Part shown: one piece after another, positions 8,575 through 18,400 of the stretch | How the letters are laid out: every line of letters starts with the position of its first letter | Position numbering within the stretch: the stretch's first letter is position 1 | NCBI GenBank assembly: GCA_900316015.1 | Contig: ONBG01000006.1 | Location: forward strand, 62,001-126,000 | From: an uncultured Prevotella sp. | GTDB lineage: Bacteria; Bacteroidota; Bacteroidia; Bacteroidales; Bacteroidaceae | Length of the DNA stretch: 64,000 nucleotides | Reading direction: 5' to 3' | Notes under the pieces: model-generated | What the model saw: the letters and a program-made list of their open reading frames with translations, nothing else | What the model was told of the DNA's origin: nothing | The model's database searches: none | Position numbers and translations under genes: made by a program

Positions 8575-9234
8575 ATGGAAACACTTATATCGCCTTCTCT
8601 TTTATCAGCTAACTTCCTAAAACTGGAAGATGAGATTGAGATGATCAACAAGAGCGAGGCAGATTGGCTTCACTTAGACATCATGGATGGTGTCTTTGTC
8701 CCTAATATCTCTTTCGGGTTTCCCGTCATAGAGGCTGTTGCCAAGCAGTGCAAGAAGCCACTTGATGTCCACTTGATGATCGTCAAGCCAGAACGCTATA
8801 TCCAACAGGTAGCCCAGGTAGGAGCCATGATGATGAACGTGCATGTAGAAGCTTGCACGCACCTTCACCGGACCATACAGGAAATCCATGCCACAGGAAT
8901 GAAAGCGGGTGTTACCTTAAACCCCTCAACGCCCATCTGTATGTTAGAAGATATCATCTGCGACGTGGACATGGTGCTGTTGATGAGCGTCAACCCTGGA
9001 TTCGGTGGTCAGAAGTTCATCGAAAACACAATTGCAAAAGTAGGAAGGTTACGCCGACTGATCCAAGAATCCGGCAGTCATGCGCTCATCGAGGTCGATG
9101 GTGGCGTTCAAGCAGAGACAGCACCCCGTCTCGTCAAGGCTGGCGTGAACGTATTGGTAAGCGGAAGCTACGTCTTTAGGTCTACAGACCCGATCGGAGT
9201 GATACATTCCCTTAAGCAATTAAGGCAACTTTAA
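8575..9234 (+). CDS. rpe: Ribulose-phosphate 3-epimerase
   Basis: This 219-residue TIM-barrel enzyme interconverts ribulose 5-phosphate and xylulose 5-phosphate in the pentose phosphate pathway. Visible motifs are ISPSLLSANF, the metal-binding HLDIMDGVFVPNISFG and DVHLMI, MSVNPGFGGQKF, and EVDGGV followed by VLVSGSYVF. The length is typical. Its stop codon shares bases with the stop of the convergent sigma factor gene. Confidence 0.96.
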   Translation: METLISPSLLSANFLKLEDEIEMINKSEADWLHLDIMDGVFVPNISFGFPVIEAVAKQCKKPLDVHLMIVKPERYIQQVAQVGAMMMNVHVEACTHLHRTIQEIHATGMKAGVTLNPSTPICMLEDIICDVDMVLLMSVNPGFGGQKFIENTIAKVGRLRRLIQESGSHALIEVDGGVQAETAPRLVKAGVNVLVSGSYVFRSTDPIGVIHSLKQLRQL

Positions 9235-9827
9235 TCCAGCTGAAGGGTAATATGGTGCGACTGAACCATTCTCCTGAGGTTGAGGATGGCATAGCGCATT
9301 CTGCCTAAGGCGGTGTTAATGCTGACGTTTGTCAGCTCAGCGATCTCCTTAAAAGATAACTCTTGATAAAAACGCATGAACACCACCTCCCGTTGAGTGG
9401 CAGGAAGCATGTTCATCAGCTTCTTCACATCCTCTAACACCTGGGCATTCACATACTGGCTCTCAATATTGCTATCCAAGATCCCACTGAAATTCACGTT
9501 CGAGAGATCGTTGTCGGGAGTCGGTTCTATGACCTTGTCTGCTTTCTGACTGCGATACAGGTCCATGATCACATTATGGGCAATACGCATCAGCCATGCA
9601 CTAAATTTCCCACTATTGGTGTATTTGCCTTCTTGCAACTTGGTAATGACCTTCACAAAAGTCTCTTGGAAGATATCATCTGCCGTCTCGCGATCACGGA
9701 CAACAAACAGAATATAAGTATAAAGCTTCGATTGATTGCGTGACAACAATAAATCGAATGCCCTATTATTACCTTCGACATAGGATAAGGCCAACTCTTC
9801 GTCAGTCATCTTACTTAGATTTCCCAT
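9231..9827 (-). CDS. ECF-type RNA polymerase sigma factor
   Basis: The protein has 198 residues. Region 2 appears as ELALSYVEGNNRAFDLLL, DRETADDIFQETFVKV and the DNA-melting FSAWLMRIAHNVIMDLYR. Region 4 appears as LPATQREVVFMRFYQELSFK followed by the helix-turn-helix EIAELTNVSINTALGRMRYA. No anti-sigma gene is adjacent, so this is not the usual sigma/anti-sigma pair that controls SusCD loci. A general or stress regulon is more likely. It has its own strong promoter. Confidence 0.9.
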   Translation of the reverse strand: MGNLSKMTDEELALSYVEGNNRAFDLLLSRNQSKLYTYILFVVRDRETADDIFQETFVKVITKLQEGKYTNSGKFSAWLMRIAHNVIMDLYRSQKADKVIEPTPDNDLSNVNFSGILDSNIESQYVNAQVLEDVKKLMNMLPATQREVVFMRFYQELSFKEIAELTNVSINTALGRMRYAILNLRRMVQSHHITLQLD

Positions 9828-9896
9828 CCTTTTTTGCTTTTAATCCTTAGGTAGAAATTTACTATAGGCAATACGATTTGTTGTTATTAACCGTTG

Positions 9897-9928
9897 CAAA
9901 GATATAAAGTTTCTTTCATTCTCACAAA
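9897..9928 (-). promoter_or_regulatory. Promoter of the ECF sigma factor gene
   Basis: On the minus strand TTTG (9928-9925), a 20-nt spacer and TATCTTTG (9904-9897) form a full Bacteroidetes promoter about 70 nt upstream of the ATG. Confidence 0.8.
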
Positions 9929-9969
9929 TAATTCACTTGAAAAATGAATATCCTTCTCAGCATAAATAT

Positions 9970-10046
9970 AAAAAAAAGAGGTTGGCGCAGGATGCTACCA
10001 ACCTCGAGGGATGATTTCAAAAAAATACGAAATCTAATAATCTTAC
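9970..10046 (-). ncRNA. Candidate small RNA of about 77 nt
   Basis: A complete promoter lies at 10082-10051 on the minus strand: TTTG, 20 nt, TATATTTG. About 45 nt after its expected start, the hairpin GAGGTTGG-loop-CCAACCTC (9978-9985 with 9998-10005) is followed by eight T, a classic intrinsic terminator. Before it, GATTTC and GAAATC (10013-10018 with 10029-10034 on the plus strand) form a second hairpin. No frame of useful length lies inside. The downstream sigma factor gene has its own promoter beyond the terminator, so this is better read as an independent short transcript than as a leader. Start and end are estimates. Confidence 0.55.
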
Positions 10047-10050
10047 GTCG

Positions 10051-10082
10051 CAAATATAGAACTTATATTTGATAAAAGCAAA
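10051..10082 (-). promoter_or_regulatory. Promoter of the candidate small RNA
   Basis: TTTG (10082-10079), a 20-nt spacer and TATATTTG (10058-10051) on the minus strand match the Bacteroidetes consensus exactly. No protein gene starts directly behind it. Confidence 0.75.
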
Positions 10083-10230
10083 TAATACGAGGGGAAAATT
10101 CTTTTTTTAACATTTCATCTTCCATGGGATAGAATGAAAGGATAGAACATAACCCTTTATCAATCAATACATTGACAAAAAATCCTATCTTTTAAACGAT
10201 TTATCATACCTGATTCTTGGCATTTCTATT

Positions 10231-10238
10231 TATCTTTG
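10231..10238 (+). promoter_or_regulatory. Probable -7 element ahead of the GH28-GH105 gene
   Basis: TATCTTTG fits the TAnnTTTG box and lies 60 nt before the chosen ATG. No good TTTG lies at the right distance upstream, so an activator may be needed. Confidence 0.45.
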
Positions 10239-10297
10239 CATCAATACGGAATCGGGACAACCCCGTCTCCCCTTCATTAAAAAACAAACTCTTTATC

Positions 10298-12889
10298 ATG
10301 AAATTTTTAAAGATCCTTCTTTTCGCTTTCCTCTTCCCTTTGGGCATTCATGCACAAGGATGGGATTCTACTGCCTACCGACAAATCGAAAAAAGAATCT
10401 CCATCCCTACCTTTGGAAACCGCTCTTTCGTCATTACGCGCTATGGAGCTTCTATCCAGGCTACGGCTGCCCAGAACCAAAGGGCCATCAACAAGGCCAT
10501 CACTGCTTGCTCTGAAGCCGGAGGCGGGAAGGTGATCATACCGGAAGGAACGTGGAAGACGGGTGCCATCACCTTGAAAAGCCATGTCAACATCGTCGTG
10601 GAAAAAGGGGCTACCCTACTCTTTGCCTTTGATACGAAGCTCTATCCCATCGTCAAGACGAGGTGGGAAGGGATGGACTGTATGAACTACCAACCTTGTA
10701 TCTATGCCTACCAAGCCAAGGACATCGCCATAACAGGGGAAGGAACGATCGATGGGAACGGCAGCAATGAGACCTGGTGGAAGATGTGTGGCAAGGATGC
10801 CTTTGGTTGGACACCGGAGGTGAAGGAGTCACAGAAGGTGGGGAGACCGTTGTTGTTCCAGATGTCAGAAGGAAACGTGCCTGTCGAACAACGCAACCTC
10901 AAGGGCAAAGGGATGCGCCCACAACTCATCCAGTTCTATCAATGCGAGAGAATCCTAGTCCAAGGGGTTACCCTCCTGCGCTCTCCCTTCTGGGTGATCC
11001 ATCCCCTTCTCTGCAAGAACGTCACGATTCAGCATGTGAAAATATGGAACGAAGGTCCGAACGGAGATGGCTGCGACCCAGAATCGTGCGAGGATGTCCT
11101 GATCGAAGGATGCACCTTCCACACCGGTGACGACTGCATCGCCATTAAGAGTGGCAGGAATGCGGACGGACGGAAATGGAACGTACCCAGCCAAAACATC
11201 ATCATCAGGAACTGTAAGATGGAAGACGGGCATGGTGGCGTGGTCATCGGCAGTGAGATATCTGGGGGATGCAGGAACGTGTTCGTGGAAAACTGTGAGA
11301 TGGACTCACCGAACTTGGAACGGGTATTGCGCATCAAGACCAATTCCTGCAGAGGTGGGATCACGGAAAACATCTACATGCGCAACGTCAAAGTCGGCCA
11401 ATGCAAGGAGGCTGTCTTGAGAATCAACCTGAACTATGAACCGGAGGAAGTGGCAGAACGGGGCTTTAACCCCACAGTTCGCCATATATATATGTCAAAT
11501 GTTAGTTGCCAGAAAAGCAAATACGGCATGTTAATCAATGGGTTGGAGGATGCCGACCATATCTACGACATCCATGTACAAGACTGTCAGTGGAATGGCG
11601 TTAATCAGCAGGAGGTGGTACGCACCGGTCGCAGCCATGGAATCTACCTCGACAACGTGTTCGTGAACGGGTCACTCGTGCTCCTTGACAAGCCGTATGC
11701 ACATTACAGCGAATGGATGACTGCCTCGGAGATGGCTCGGGTAGCCCATCCTTATCTGCTCGACTTCTCCCAAAAGCCAAAATGGAGCTATGTCATGGGC
11801 ATCGAAATGGAAGCCATGTTAGACACTTACCTGCGATACAAGGACAAGAAGGTCATCGACTACTTGAAAGAATATCCTGCCAAGATGATTGACCGCAAAG
11901 GTAAGATCACCGGCTATGCCTATCATGACTTCAATTTGGACAACGTACGCACAGCCAGGTTTATCTTCCGCATGAACCAACTCTTTCCTGCCTCCAATCA
12001 AGTCAAGGCACTGAAGACCTTGTTCCGCCAACTGGAGCATCAGCCTCGCACTCGAGAGGGAGTATGGTGGCATAAGGCTATCTACGCCAATCAGGTATGG
12101 TTGGACGGCATCTACATGGGGTTGCCATTCTATGTCATGGCGGCACCATCCATCAAAGGAGAAAGGAAAGCCCGGAAATATGAAGAGGATGCGCTGATGC
12201 AGATTACCAAGACCGACCAGCGCACTTACGACCCTGCCACACAATTATGGAAACATGCTTGGGATGAGACCCACACCCAGTTTTGGGCCAACAAGGAGAC
12301 CGGTCTCAGCCAGCATACATGGGCAAGGGCACAGGGATGGTTTGCCATGGCGATCATCGAGATCTTGGATGCCCTCCCCCAGGAGCAAGCAGGACGGACG
12401 CAACTGATCGACATGCTCAACAGGGTCATGAGATCGGTTGTTAAATACCAGGATCCAGAAAGTGGCGTATGGTATGATGTGTTAGATGTCAAGGACCCAC
12501 GCAACTATCTGGAATCCACCGCATCATCGATGTTTGCTTACGTGTTGCTCAAAGGATATAGATTAGGATATCTCAGCAAGGAATACCAAAAGGCTGGCAT
12601 CAAGGCTTACCAAGGAATCCTCAAGCATTTCATCCGTGTAAACCCAGACAAGACCATATCCCTGACCCATTGTTGCGCTGTTTCAGGGCTGGGTCCCGGA
12701 CCCGGACCTTATGTACCAGCCAATAAAGTCAACTATCGGAGGGATGGAAGCTTCGAATATTACATCAGCGAACCGGTTCGCGACAATGACGCGAAAGGAG
12801 TGGGACCTTTCATCTGGGCATCCTTAGAAATGGAGCAACAGCATCTCCCGCTCTCCCAATCTTCAAAGGATATACGCTCCCCAAGATAA
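10298..12889 (+). CDS. GH28 polygalacturonase fused to GH105 unsaturated uronyl hydrolase
   Basis: The start at 10298 gives an 863-residue protein with signal peptide MKFLKILLFAFLFPLGIHAQ. An upstream in-frame ATG at 10217 would hide that peptide and lies ahead of the -7 box. Residues about 40-470 form a GH28 beta-helix with the catalytic set Asp257 (NGDGCDP), Asp278 and Asp279 (TGDDC), His312 (DGHGG) and Arg345/Lys347 (RIK). Residues about 500-845 match GH105, with Asp603 in WLDGIYMG as likely catalytic acid and HTWARAQGW in the barrel. GH28 cuts galacturonan or rhamnogalacturonan. GH105 removes the unsaturated uronic acid that lyases leave at chain ends. The protein is probably periplasmic. 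It opens the first pectin region. Confidence 0.9.
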   Translation: MKFLKILLFAFLFPLGIHAQGWDSTAYRQIEKRISIPTFGNRSFVITRYGASIQATAAQNQRAINKAITACSEAGGGKVIIPEGTWKTGAITLKSHVNIVVEKGATLLFAFDTKLYPIVKTRWEGMDCMNYQPCIYAYQAKDIAITGEGTIDGNGSNETWWKMCGKDAFGWTPEVKESQKVGRPLLFQMSEGNVPVEQRNLKGKGMRPQLIQFYQCERILVQGVTLLRSPFWVIHPLLCKNVTIQHVKIWNEGPNGDGCDPESCEDVLIEGCTFHTGDDCIAIKSGRNADGRKWNVPSQNIIIRNCKMEDGHGGVVIGSEISGGCRNVFVENCEMDSPNLERVLRIKTNSCRGGITENIYMRNVKVGQCKEAVLRINLNYEPEEVAERGFNPTVRHIYMSNVSCQKSKYGMLINGLEDADHIYDIHVQDCQWNGVNQQEVVRTGRSHGIYLDNVFVNGSLVLLDKPYAHYSEWMTASEMARVAHPYLLDFSQKPKWSYVMGIEMEAMLDTYLRYKDKKVIDYLKEYPAKMIDRKGKITGYAYHDFNLDNVRTARFIFRMNQLFPASNQVKALKTLFRQLEHQPRTREGVWWHKAIYANQVWLDGIYMGLPFYVMAAPSIKGERKARKYEEDALMQITKTDQRTYDPATQLWKHAWDETHTQFWANKETGLSQHTWARAQGWFAMAIIEILDALPQEQAGRTQLIDMLNRVMRSVVKYQDPESGVWYDVLDVKDPRNYLESTASSMFAYVLLKGYRLGYLSKEYQKAGIKAYQGILKHFIRVNPDKTISLTHCCAVSGLGPGPGPYVPANKVNYRRDGSFEYYISEPVRDNDAKGVGPFIWASLEMEQQHLPLSQSSKDIRSPR

Positions 12890-12932
12890 AAGATCATGGT
12901 TCAGGATTCAATGGAACATACTACGAAGCACA

Positions 12933-12958
12933 GAGGACGCATCCAAAAATGCGTCCTC
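12933..12958. terminator. Hairpin between convergent genes
   Basis: GAGGACGCAT and ATGCGTCCTC form a perfect 10-bp stem with a 6-nt loop, between the GH28-GH105 gene and the convergent DoxX gene. Neither side has a real T run, so it may be a weak bidirectional terminator or an mRNA-protecting hairpin. Confidence 0.55.
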
Positions 12959-12963
12959 GCCAC

Positions 12964-13386
12964 TTAATCCACTACACTGTTCTTGGTCAGTGCGTATTTG
13001 CCTCCACCGGTAAAGAAGAGGGAAACGGCTCCCAAGAGGTAAAGCATCGGCAGCTCAACCGTCCATCCGCCTGTCATTGGGTCAACGGCAAAGAAGGTAC
13101 CGAGGTGTGCCATCAGGATCGCCACGGCCATATTGCCTGCAAACACCAGGGCAGCAGCCCGCGTCCAGAGACCGATAACAAGCATGAGGGCAGCTACGAC
13201 CTCACCTAACAAGCAACCGTATGCAATAAAGGAAGGCAATCCCATGGAGGCAAGCATGCCACCAATGAAGCCAACACCATAAATCAACTTATGAATACCA
13301 TGAAAAAGCATGAGCCCACCTAAGGCTACGCGGAGGACCAAGAGTCCTAAATCTGCATTCCGAAGGAAATCTTTCTGAATGTTCAT
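12964..13386 (-). CDS. DoxX-family membrane protein
   Basis: The protein has 140 residues with four predicted membrane segments: VLRVALGGLMLFHGIHKL, FIAYGCLLGEVVAALMLVIG, AAALVFAGNMAVAILMAH and LPMLYLLGAVSLFF. The sequences LFHGIHKL and GCLLGEVVAALMLVIGLWTR are typical of DoxX. The family is linked to redox or thiosulfate metabolism in some bacteria, but the activity of this member is unknown. It is monocistronic and shows no clear tie to pectin use. Confidence 0.85.
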   Translation of the reverse strand: MNIQKDFLRNADLGLLVLRVALGGLMLFHGIHKLIYGVGFIGGMLASMGLPSFIAYGCLLGEVVAALMLVIGLWTRAAALVFAGNMAVAILMAHLGTFFAVDPMTGGWTVELPMLYLLGAVSLFFTGGGKYALTKNSVVD

Positions 13387-13457
13387 CTCTCGTTTTCTTT
13401 TAATTGTTGATACTATTTAATCGCTTCGTAAGCGTTATCGCTTTTGTTGCGACGCTA

Positions 13458-13489
13458 CAAAGGTACGAAGAATTACCCATTCCCACAAG
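13458..13489 (-). promoter_or_regulatory. Promoter of the DoxX gene
   Basis: On the minus strand CTTG (13489-13486), a 20-nt spacer and TACCTTTG (13465-13458) lie about 70 nt ahead of the ATG. Confidence 0.65.
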
Positions 13490-13601
13490 AGGTTTCTCCC
13501 TTGTTATCTGGTTACCAAATGGTAGGAATTGAGTTAAAACAGACATGGAACAGATTCCCTTTTTAATTTTTTAACACTAACAAGACCCTCGGCGTTTTCA
13601 A

Positions 13602-13702
13602 GGAGATGGTCTTTTGCAGTTCAAAAGGTCATCTCCCGCCTTGCATAAGATCATCTTTCGTCACGTAAAAGGTCATCTCCTGGCTCGTAAAAGACCATCT
13701 CC
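13602..13702. repeat. 22-nt-phased intergenic repeat array, copy 1
   Basis: Four direct units with core AAAAGGTCATCTCC or near variants start at 13623, 13645, 13667 and 13689, exactly 22 nt apart. A fifth, inverted unit (GGAGATGGTCTTTT, 13602-13615) precedes them and can pair with the first direct unit. The variable 8-nt linkers differ between units. The region lies in the gap between the DoxX gene and the secreted protein at 13922 and contains no convincing gene. The same family recurs at 53571-53652. Confidence 0.8.
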
Positions 13703-13837
13703 TGCATTTCACCCTGTATCCATGCAAATGCGAACCTGATAGCCAGCTACTCCAAGTAATCGTTCCTGCCATTTGATCAGGAAATGAATAGAACCTGAAT
13801 TTTCATCATTTCTTCATAGAAAATTATGCACATGACA

Positions 13838-13869
13838 CTTGGAGCTCTCCCATAATTTGGCTATATTTG
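13838..13869 (+). promoter_or_regulatory. Promoter of the Ig-like secreted protein
   Basis: CTTG (13838-13841), a 20-nt spacer and TATATTTG (13862-13869) lie about 50 nt before the ATG at 13922. Confidence 0.7.
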
Positions 13870-13921
13870 CAGCATGAAACTTTAACAACAAACTTTAATA
13901 ATTCATTAAAATCAAAAGCTT

Positions 13922-15274
13922 ATGAACAAATTTTTACGCTTAACGCTGATTACAATCTTATCAGTAGTTTTTGGAAATCTCTATGCTTCGGACACGAATA
14001 TAGACTTTACCAAGAATTCTATCACAGCAACAGATAATGGATTTACCTTAGAAGCAAGTCCCTTTACTTTCAACGCAAAGCAGTCTACAGGAAAGACAAA
14101 ACCGACACAGAACTCGAAAGCAAAGGGCCTAAGAATCTATGCCAAAGGAACATTGACCGTTGCCGCTACTGGGACGTCTATGACAAAGATCGTATTCAAC
14201 ATCTCTTCAGCAGGACAGAAGCGCCTCACTGATATACAAGCATCGGCTGGTTCCTGCACGGTGGACAAGGACAAATGGACTGTAACGTGGGAAGGAGAAG
14301 CAACAACAGAGGTTACATTTACAGTTGGAGAGACTGCTACTTATGGAACAGAAACTGGTAAAACCGGTCAATTTGATATTGATGAGGCAACAATTACAAC
14401 CAGCGGGACTGTATCTACCAAAGCTGGGGCTGGTTTATCCTGGGACAAGACTTCCGTAAGTGTGGAGAAAGGGACAAACTTCACGTCTCCTGCATTCAGC
14501 AAAGAAACAACTGCAGAGGTTTCATTCAGTTCAGATAACGAAAACGTGGCAACAGTTGACGCAAGCGGAACCATCAGCTTAGGAGGTGAGGAAGGGACGG
14601 CAACAATCACGGCGACATCCCAGGAAAACGACAAGTACTTAGCTGGAACCGCTACCTGCAAGATCACTGTGTTCCATTACAATATCTATACAAAGGCTAC
14701 TAAGATAACAAGTGGCAACCAATACTTGCTGGTTGCACAACGAGTTGATAGCACATATTATGCAATGCCGCTTTCTGCTACAAGCAAATATGGATACTTA
14801 CAAACGAAAAAGATTGAATCCAAAACTGATGAAATCAAGGTTCAGAGCAATTACAATGACGCATTCACGATCAAGACATCAGGAACGGGATACACTATTC
14901 AAGATCCAAGCAATAGATATCTGTACCATGACGGCACATACCATACTTTCAGCGTAAAGGAAGATGCCACTGACGCTTGGACTTTCGAGGCTCAAGGTGA
15001 TGGCACCTATAAGATTTCATATTCAGATGGATATTATGCACAATTCGGTGATGGTATATATACCTCTATCGGTTTGTACAATGAAGCCAAAACAGGTACA
15101 GAACTTATCTACCTGTATGAATATAATGAGAAGGGAACGACTGGTATCAACCACGTGAACGAGAATCCTGTCTCCGACGAGAATGCGCCGGTATATAACC
15201 TCGCAGGCCAGCGCGTAGACAAGAGTTATAAGGGAATCGTGATTAAGAAAGGAAAGAAGTACTTTAATAAATAA
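13922..15274 (+). CDS. Secreted protein with bacterial Ig-like domain and Prevotella C-terminal module
   Basis: The 450-residue product has a signal peptide of about 22 residues (MNKFLRLTLITILSVVFGNL, then YA). The N-terminal 150 residues are a beta-rich domain I do not recognise, beginning IDFTKNSITATDNGFTLEAS. Residues about 170-250 match a Big_2-type Ig-like domain (VSFSSDNENVATVDASGTIS and ATITATSQENDKYLAGTATC). A further beta-rich domain follows. The tail, APVYNLAGQRVDKSYKGIVI plus KKGKKYFNK, is the C-terminal module also seen on the protein at 348. It is likely cell-surface or secreted and may bind glycan. It stands alone with its own promoter and terminator. Confidence 0.8.
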   Translation: MNKFLRLTLITILSVVFGNLYASDTNIDFTKNSITATDNGFTLEASPFTFNAKQSTGKTKPTQNSKAKGLRIYAKGTLTVAATGTSMTKIVFNISSAGQKRLTDIQASAGSCTVDKDKWTVTWEGEATTEVTFTVGETATYGTETGKTGQFDIDEATITTSGTVSTKAGAGLSWDKTSVSVEKGTNFTSPAFSKETTAEVSFSSDNENVATVDASGTISLGGEEGTATITATSQENDKYLAGTATCKITVFHYNIYTKATKITSGNQYLLVAQRVDSTYYAMPLSATSKYGYLQTKKIESKTDEIKVQSNYNDAFTIKTSGTGYTIQDPSNRYLYHDGTYHTFSVKEDATDAWTFEAQGDGTYKISYSDGYYAQFGDGIYTSIGLYNEAKTGTELIYLYEYNEKGTTGINHVNENPVSDENAPVYNLAGQRVDKSYKGIVIKKGKKYFNK

Positions 15275-15300
15275 GGACGTTCCTATCCTATTGCATCGAA

Positions 15301-15327
15301 GCGGATCCATGATGGGTCCGCTTTTTT
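15301..15327 (+). terminator. Intrinsic terminator
   Basis: GCGGATCC (15301-15308) pairs with GGGTCCGC (15314-15321) across a 5-nt loop, followed by six T. It ends the gene at 13922 and separates it from the SusC gene. Confidence 0.9.
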
Positions 15328-15438
15328 ATGCTATGCCATCATCTTGATCATCCTGTACAAGTAGCTATCAATCAGTCATTTGATAATTATTCATATATAT
15401 TTGTCAATTTATCTATACCTACTTTACGTTACTTTTAT

Positions 15439-15446
15439 TACATTTG
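15439..15446 (+). promoter_or_regulatory. Possible -7 element for the first SusC gene
   Basis: TACATTTG fits the TAnnTTTG box 38 nt before the ATG. No -33 TTTG lies at the right distance, which would suit a promoter that depends on an activator. A second TATATTTG lies at 15396-15403. Confidence 0.4.
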
Positions 15447-15484
15447 CATCAGTGAATTTTACTAATCTAATAAAATAAAAATGT

Positions 15485-18400
15485 ATGTCTAGTTATTTGA
15501 ACAACATTCGAATGGCGCTTATAGGAATCCTCTTCCTCATGGTAGGAAGCCTCTCGGCGCAGACTGTCAAAGGTAATGTGACGGACAATACAGGTGAACC
15601 CATTATCGGCGCGACTGTCATGGAGCAGGGTGTCAGCGGCAATGGGGTGGTAACCGATTTGGACGGAAACTTTTCCTTGAAGTTAAAAGGCAAGAGCAAC
15701 AAAATCATGGTCTCATTCGTCGGCATGAAAACGCAAGTGATCAGCGTTGATGGAAAGAGTACGGTGAACGTGAAGCTCATCGATGAGAACACCAGCTTGA
15801 ACGAGGTGGTAGTGATCGGTTACGGTAGCGTGAAACGCAAGGACTTGACAGGGTCAGTTGCAACCGTGAACAGCGAAGCCTTGGCAGCTGTCCCCGTAGC
15901 CAATGCCACCGAAGCCCTGACCGGTAAGATGGCAGGCGTGCAGATCACCACGACTGAAGGCTCGCCAGATGCCACCATGAAGATCAGGGTACGTGGCGGT
16001 GGGTCCATCACCCAGAGCAACGATCCTCTATTTATCGTTGATGGCTTCCCCGTAGAGAGCATCAGCGATATCCCTGCGACGGACATTGAGGACATCACCG
16101 TCCTGAAGGACGCTTCCTCTACCGCCATCTATGGTAGTCGGGGTGCCAATGGCGTGATCATGGTTACCACGAAGAGTGGTAAGGCGGGTAAGGTAAGCGT
16201 CAGCTATAATGCATACTATAGTTGGGCGAAGATCGCCAAGAAGCTCAATGTCATCAGCCCCAAGGACTACGCCCAATGGCAATATGAACTGGCTATGATG
16301 CATGGCGACCTCAGTGCTTACACACAGTATTTCGGCAACTACCAAGACATTGATCTCTATGATAACGTAGAACCCAATGACTGGCAGGACATCACCTTCG
16401 GTCGCACAGGACATACGTTCAACCACAACATTAACATCAATGGAGGTTCGGAAAACATACGCTACGCCTTCAGTTATGCGCACATGAACAACAAGGCGAT
16501 CATGTTAGGGTCTGACTTTAAGCGTGATAACTTCAGCTTGAAACTGAACACGAAGCCCACCAAGAACACAACGCTCGACTTCCAAGCACGTTACGCCAAC
16601 ACCGATATCCGTGGTGGTGGCGCGCAAGATGCCTCCAGTACCTACGATACGGACAAGCGCTTGAAATATTCCGTGATCTATACACCGTTCCCCCTCAAGG
16701 ACCTGACCTCTGAGGCAGGCAACTCCGGTGATGACCTTGGCAACCTCTATAACCCTGTCACCTCCGTTTATGACAACGATCGCAAGCAGGATCGCAAGAC
16801 GCTGAATGTGAACGCAGCCTTCGGCTGGGAGATCTTTAAGCATTTCAAGGCAAAGACTGAGTTCGGATATGACGATTACGACAATTACGACAAGAGATTC
16901 TGGGGCACGACTACCTATTATGTCAGGAACGTGCCTGCCTCAGAGAACCAAGGACTGCCAGCCATCCAGTTGGCCCAAACACAACGTCACTCTTTCCGGA
17001 ATACCAATACCCTGAGCTATCAGTTCGACAAGACACTGTTCAAGAATAGCGACAAAAACCACTTAGATGCCATGATCGGACATGAGTACGTCATCACCAA
17101 GAAGAGAATCAACACCGACGTGACACATGGATTCCCTAACACTTTCGAGGCAAAGGATGCATGGACACGGACCTCACAAGGAACTCCTTATTCCATCGAT
17201 GATTACTATTATCCTGACGATAAGTTGCTTTCCTACTTTGGACGAGTCAACTATAACTACGATGACAAATACCTGTTGAGTGCAACCTTCCGTGCAGATG
17301 CCTCCTCCAAGTTCAGCAAGGACAACCGTTGGGGATACTTCCCCTCTGCAGCCATTGCCTGGCGTATCTCCTCAGAGCCTTTCATGAAACATGCAGAGAA
17401 ATGGCTCGACGACTTGAAACTCCGTCTCTCCTACGGTACGGCAGGAAACAATAACATTCCTACCGGACAGTTAGTACAAGAATATAATGCCACGGCAACC
17501 TCTTGGCTGAACCCGACATCTGCGATCTCCATCCCCTCGAAGATCATGGCAAATCCCGACTTGAAGTGGGAAACCACAATCACCCGTAACCTCGGACTTG
17601 ACTTCACCCTTTTTCATGGGGCAATCAATGGTACCCTCGAAGGATACCTGAACACGACCAAAGACCTGCTGATCCTCTTCCCTGTCTCTGGAAGCGGATA
17701 CGAATCACAGTACCGGAACATGGGTAAGACAGAGAACAAAGGCTTTGAAGCTACCCTTACCTACAATGCGATCAATAAGAAAGACTATGGACTGACCTTC
17801 AATGCCAACATTGGTTTCAACAAGAGCAAGATCAAAAGCTTAGGTCAAATGGAAGACTTCGGGTCAGAAACCTACTGGGCTTCATCACAAATTGGATATG
17901 ACTATTGGGTATCCGTAGGCGGATCAGTAGGCCAGATGTATGGCTACCGCTTGGATGGACGCTACGAAACCAGTGATTTCGAGAGCTACAATGCGACCAC
18001 CAAGAAGTACCAGCTCAAGAGTGGGGTCGCAGATGACTCCTCCGTCCTCGGTCTCTCCGTACGTCCTGGAAGCATGAAGCTGAAAGACCTCAACGGTGAT
18101 GGTAAGGTAACGACAGCCGACCGTGAGATTATTGGCAATTCCAACCCCGACTTCACCGGCGGGTTCGGCATCACTGCCCGTGCTTATGGCTTCGACCTCA
18201 ACGCACAATTCAATTTCAGTGTCGGCAACGATGTCTATAATGCCAACAAGATTGAGTTCACATCAACCGGTAACTACCAGTATCGCAACATGATAGACAT
18301 CATGGCTGACGGCAAGCGCTGGACGAACATCGATGCCAACGGTAACCTCGTGACCGACTTGGCGACATTGGCAACGCTGAATGCCAACACCACCATGTGG

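Noticed and set aside
9231-9234. Overlapping stop codons of convergent genes as a special signal
   Set aside because: The TTAA shared by the rpe and sigma stops, and the similar overlap at 28011-28014, are simple compaction.
10217-10297. Upstream start for the GH28-GH105 gene
   Set aside because: It lies ahead of the -7 box and would bury the signal peptide that begins at 10298.
13602-13702. CRISPR array
   Set aside because: Units step by 22 nt with only 8-nt linkers, some are inverted, and no cas genes are near. This is not repeat-spacer structure.
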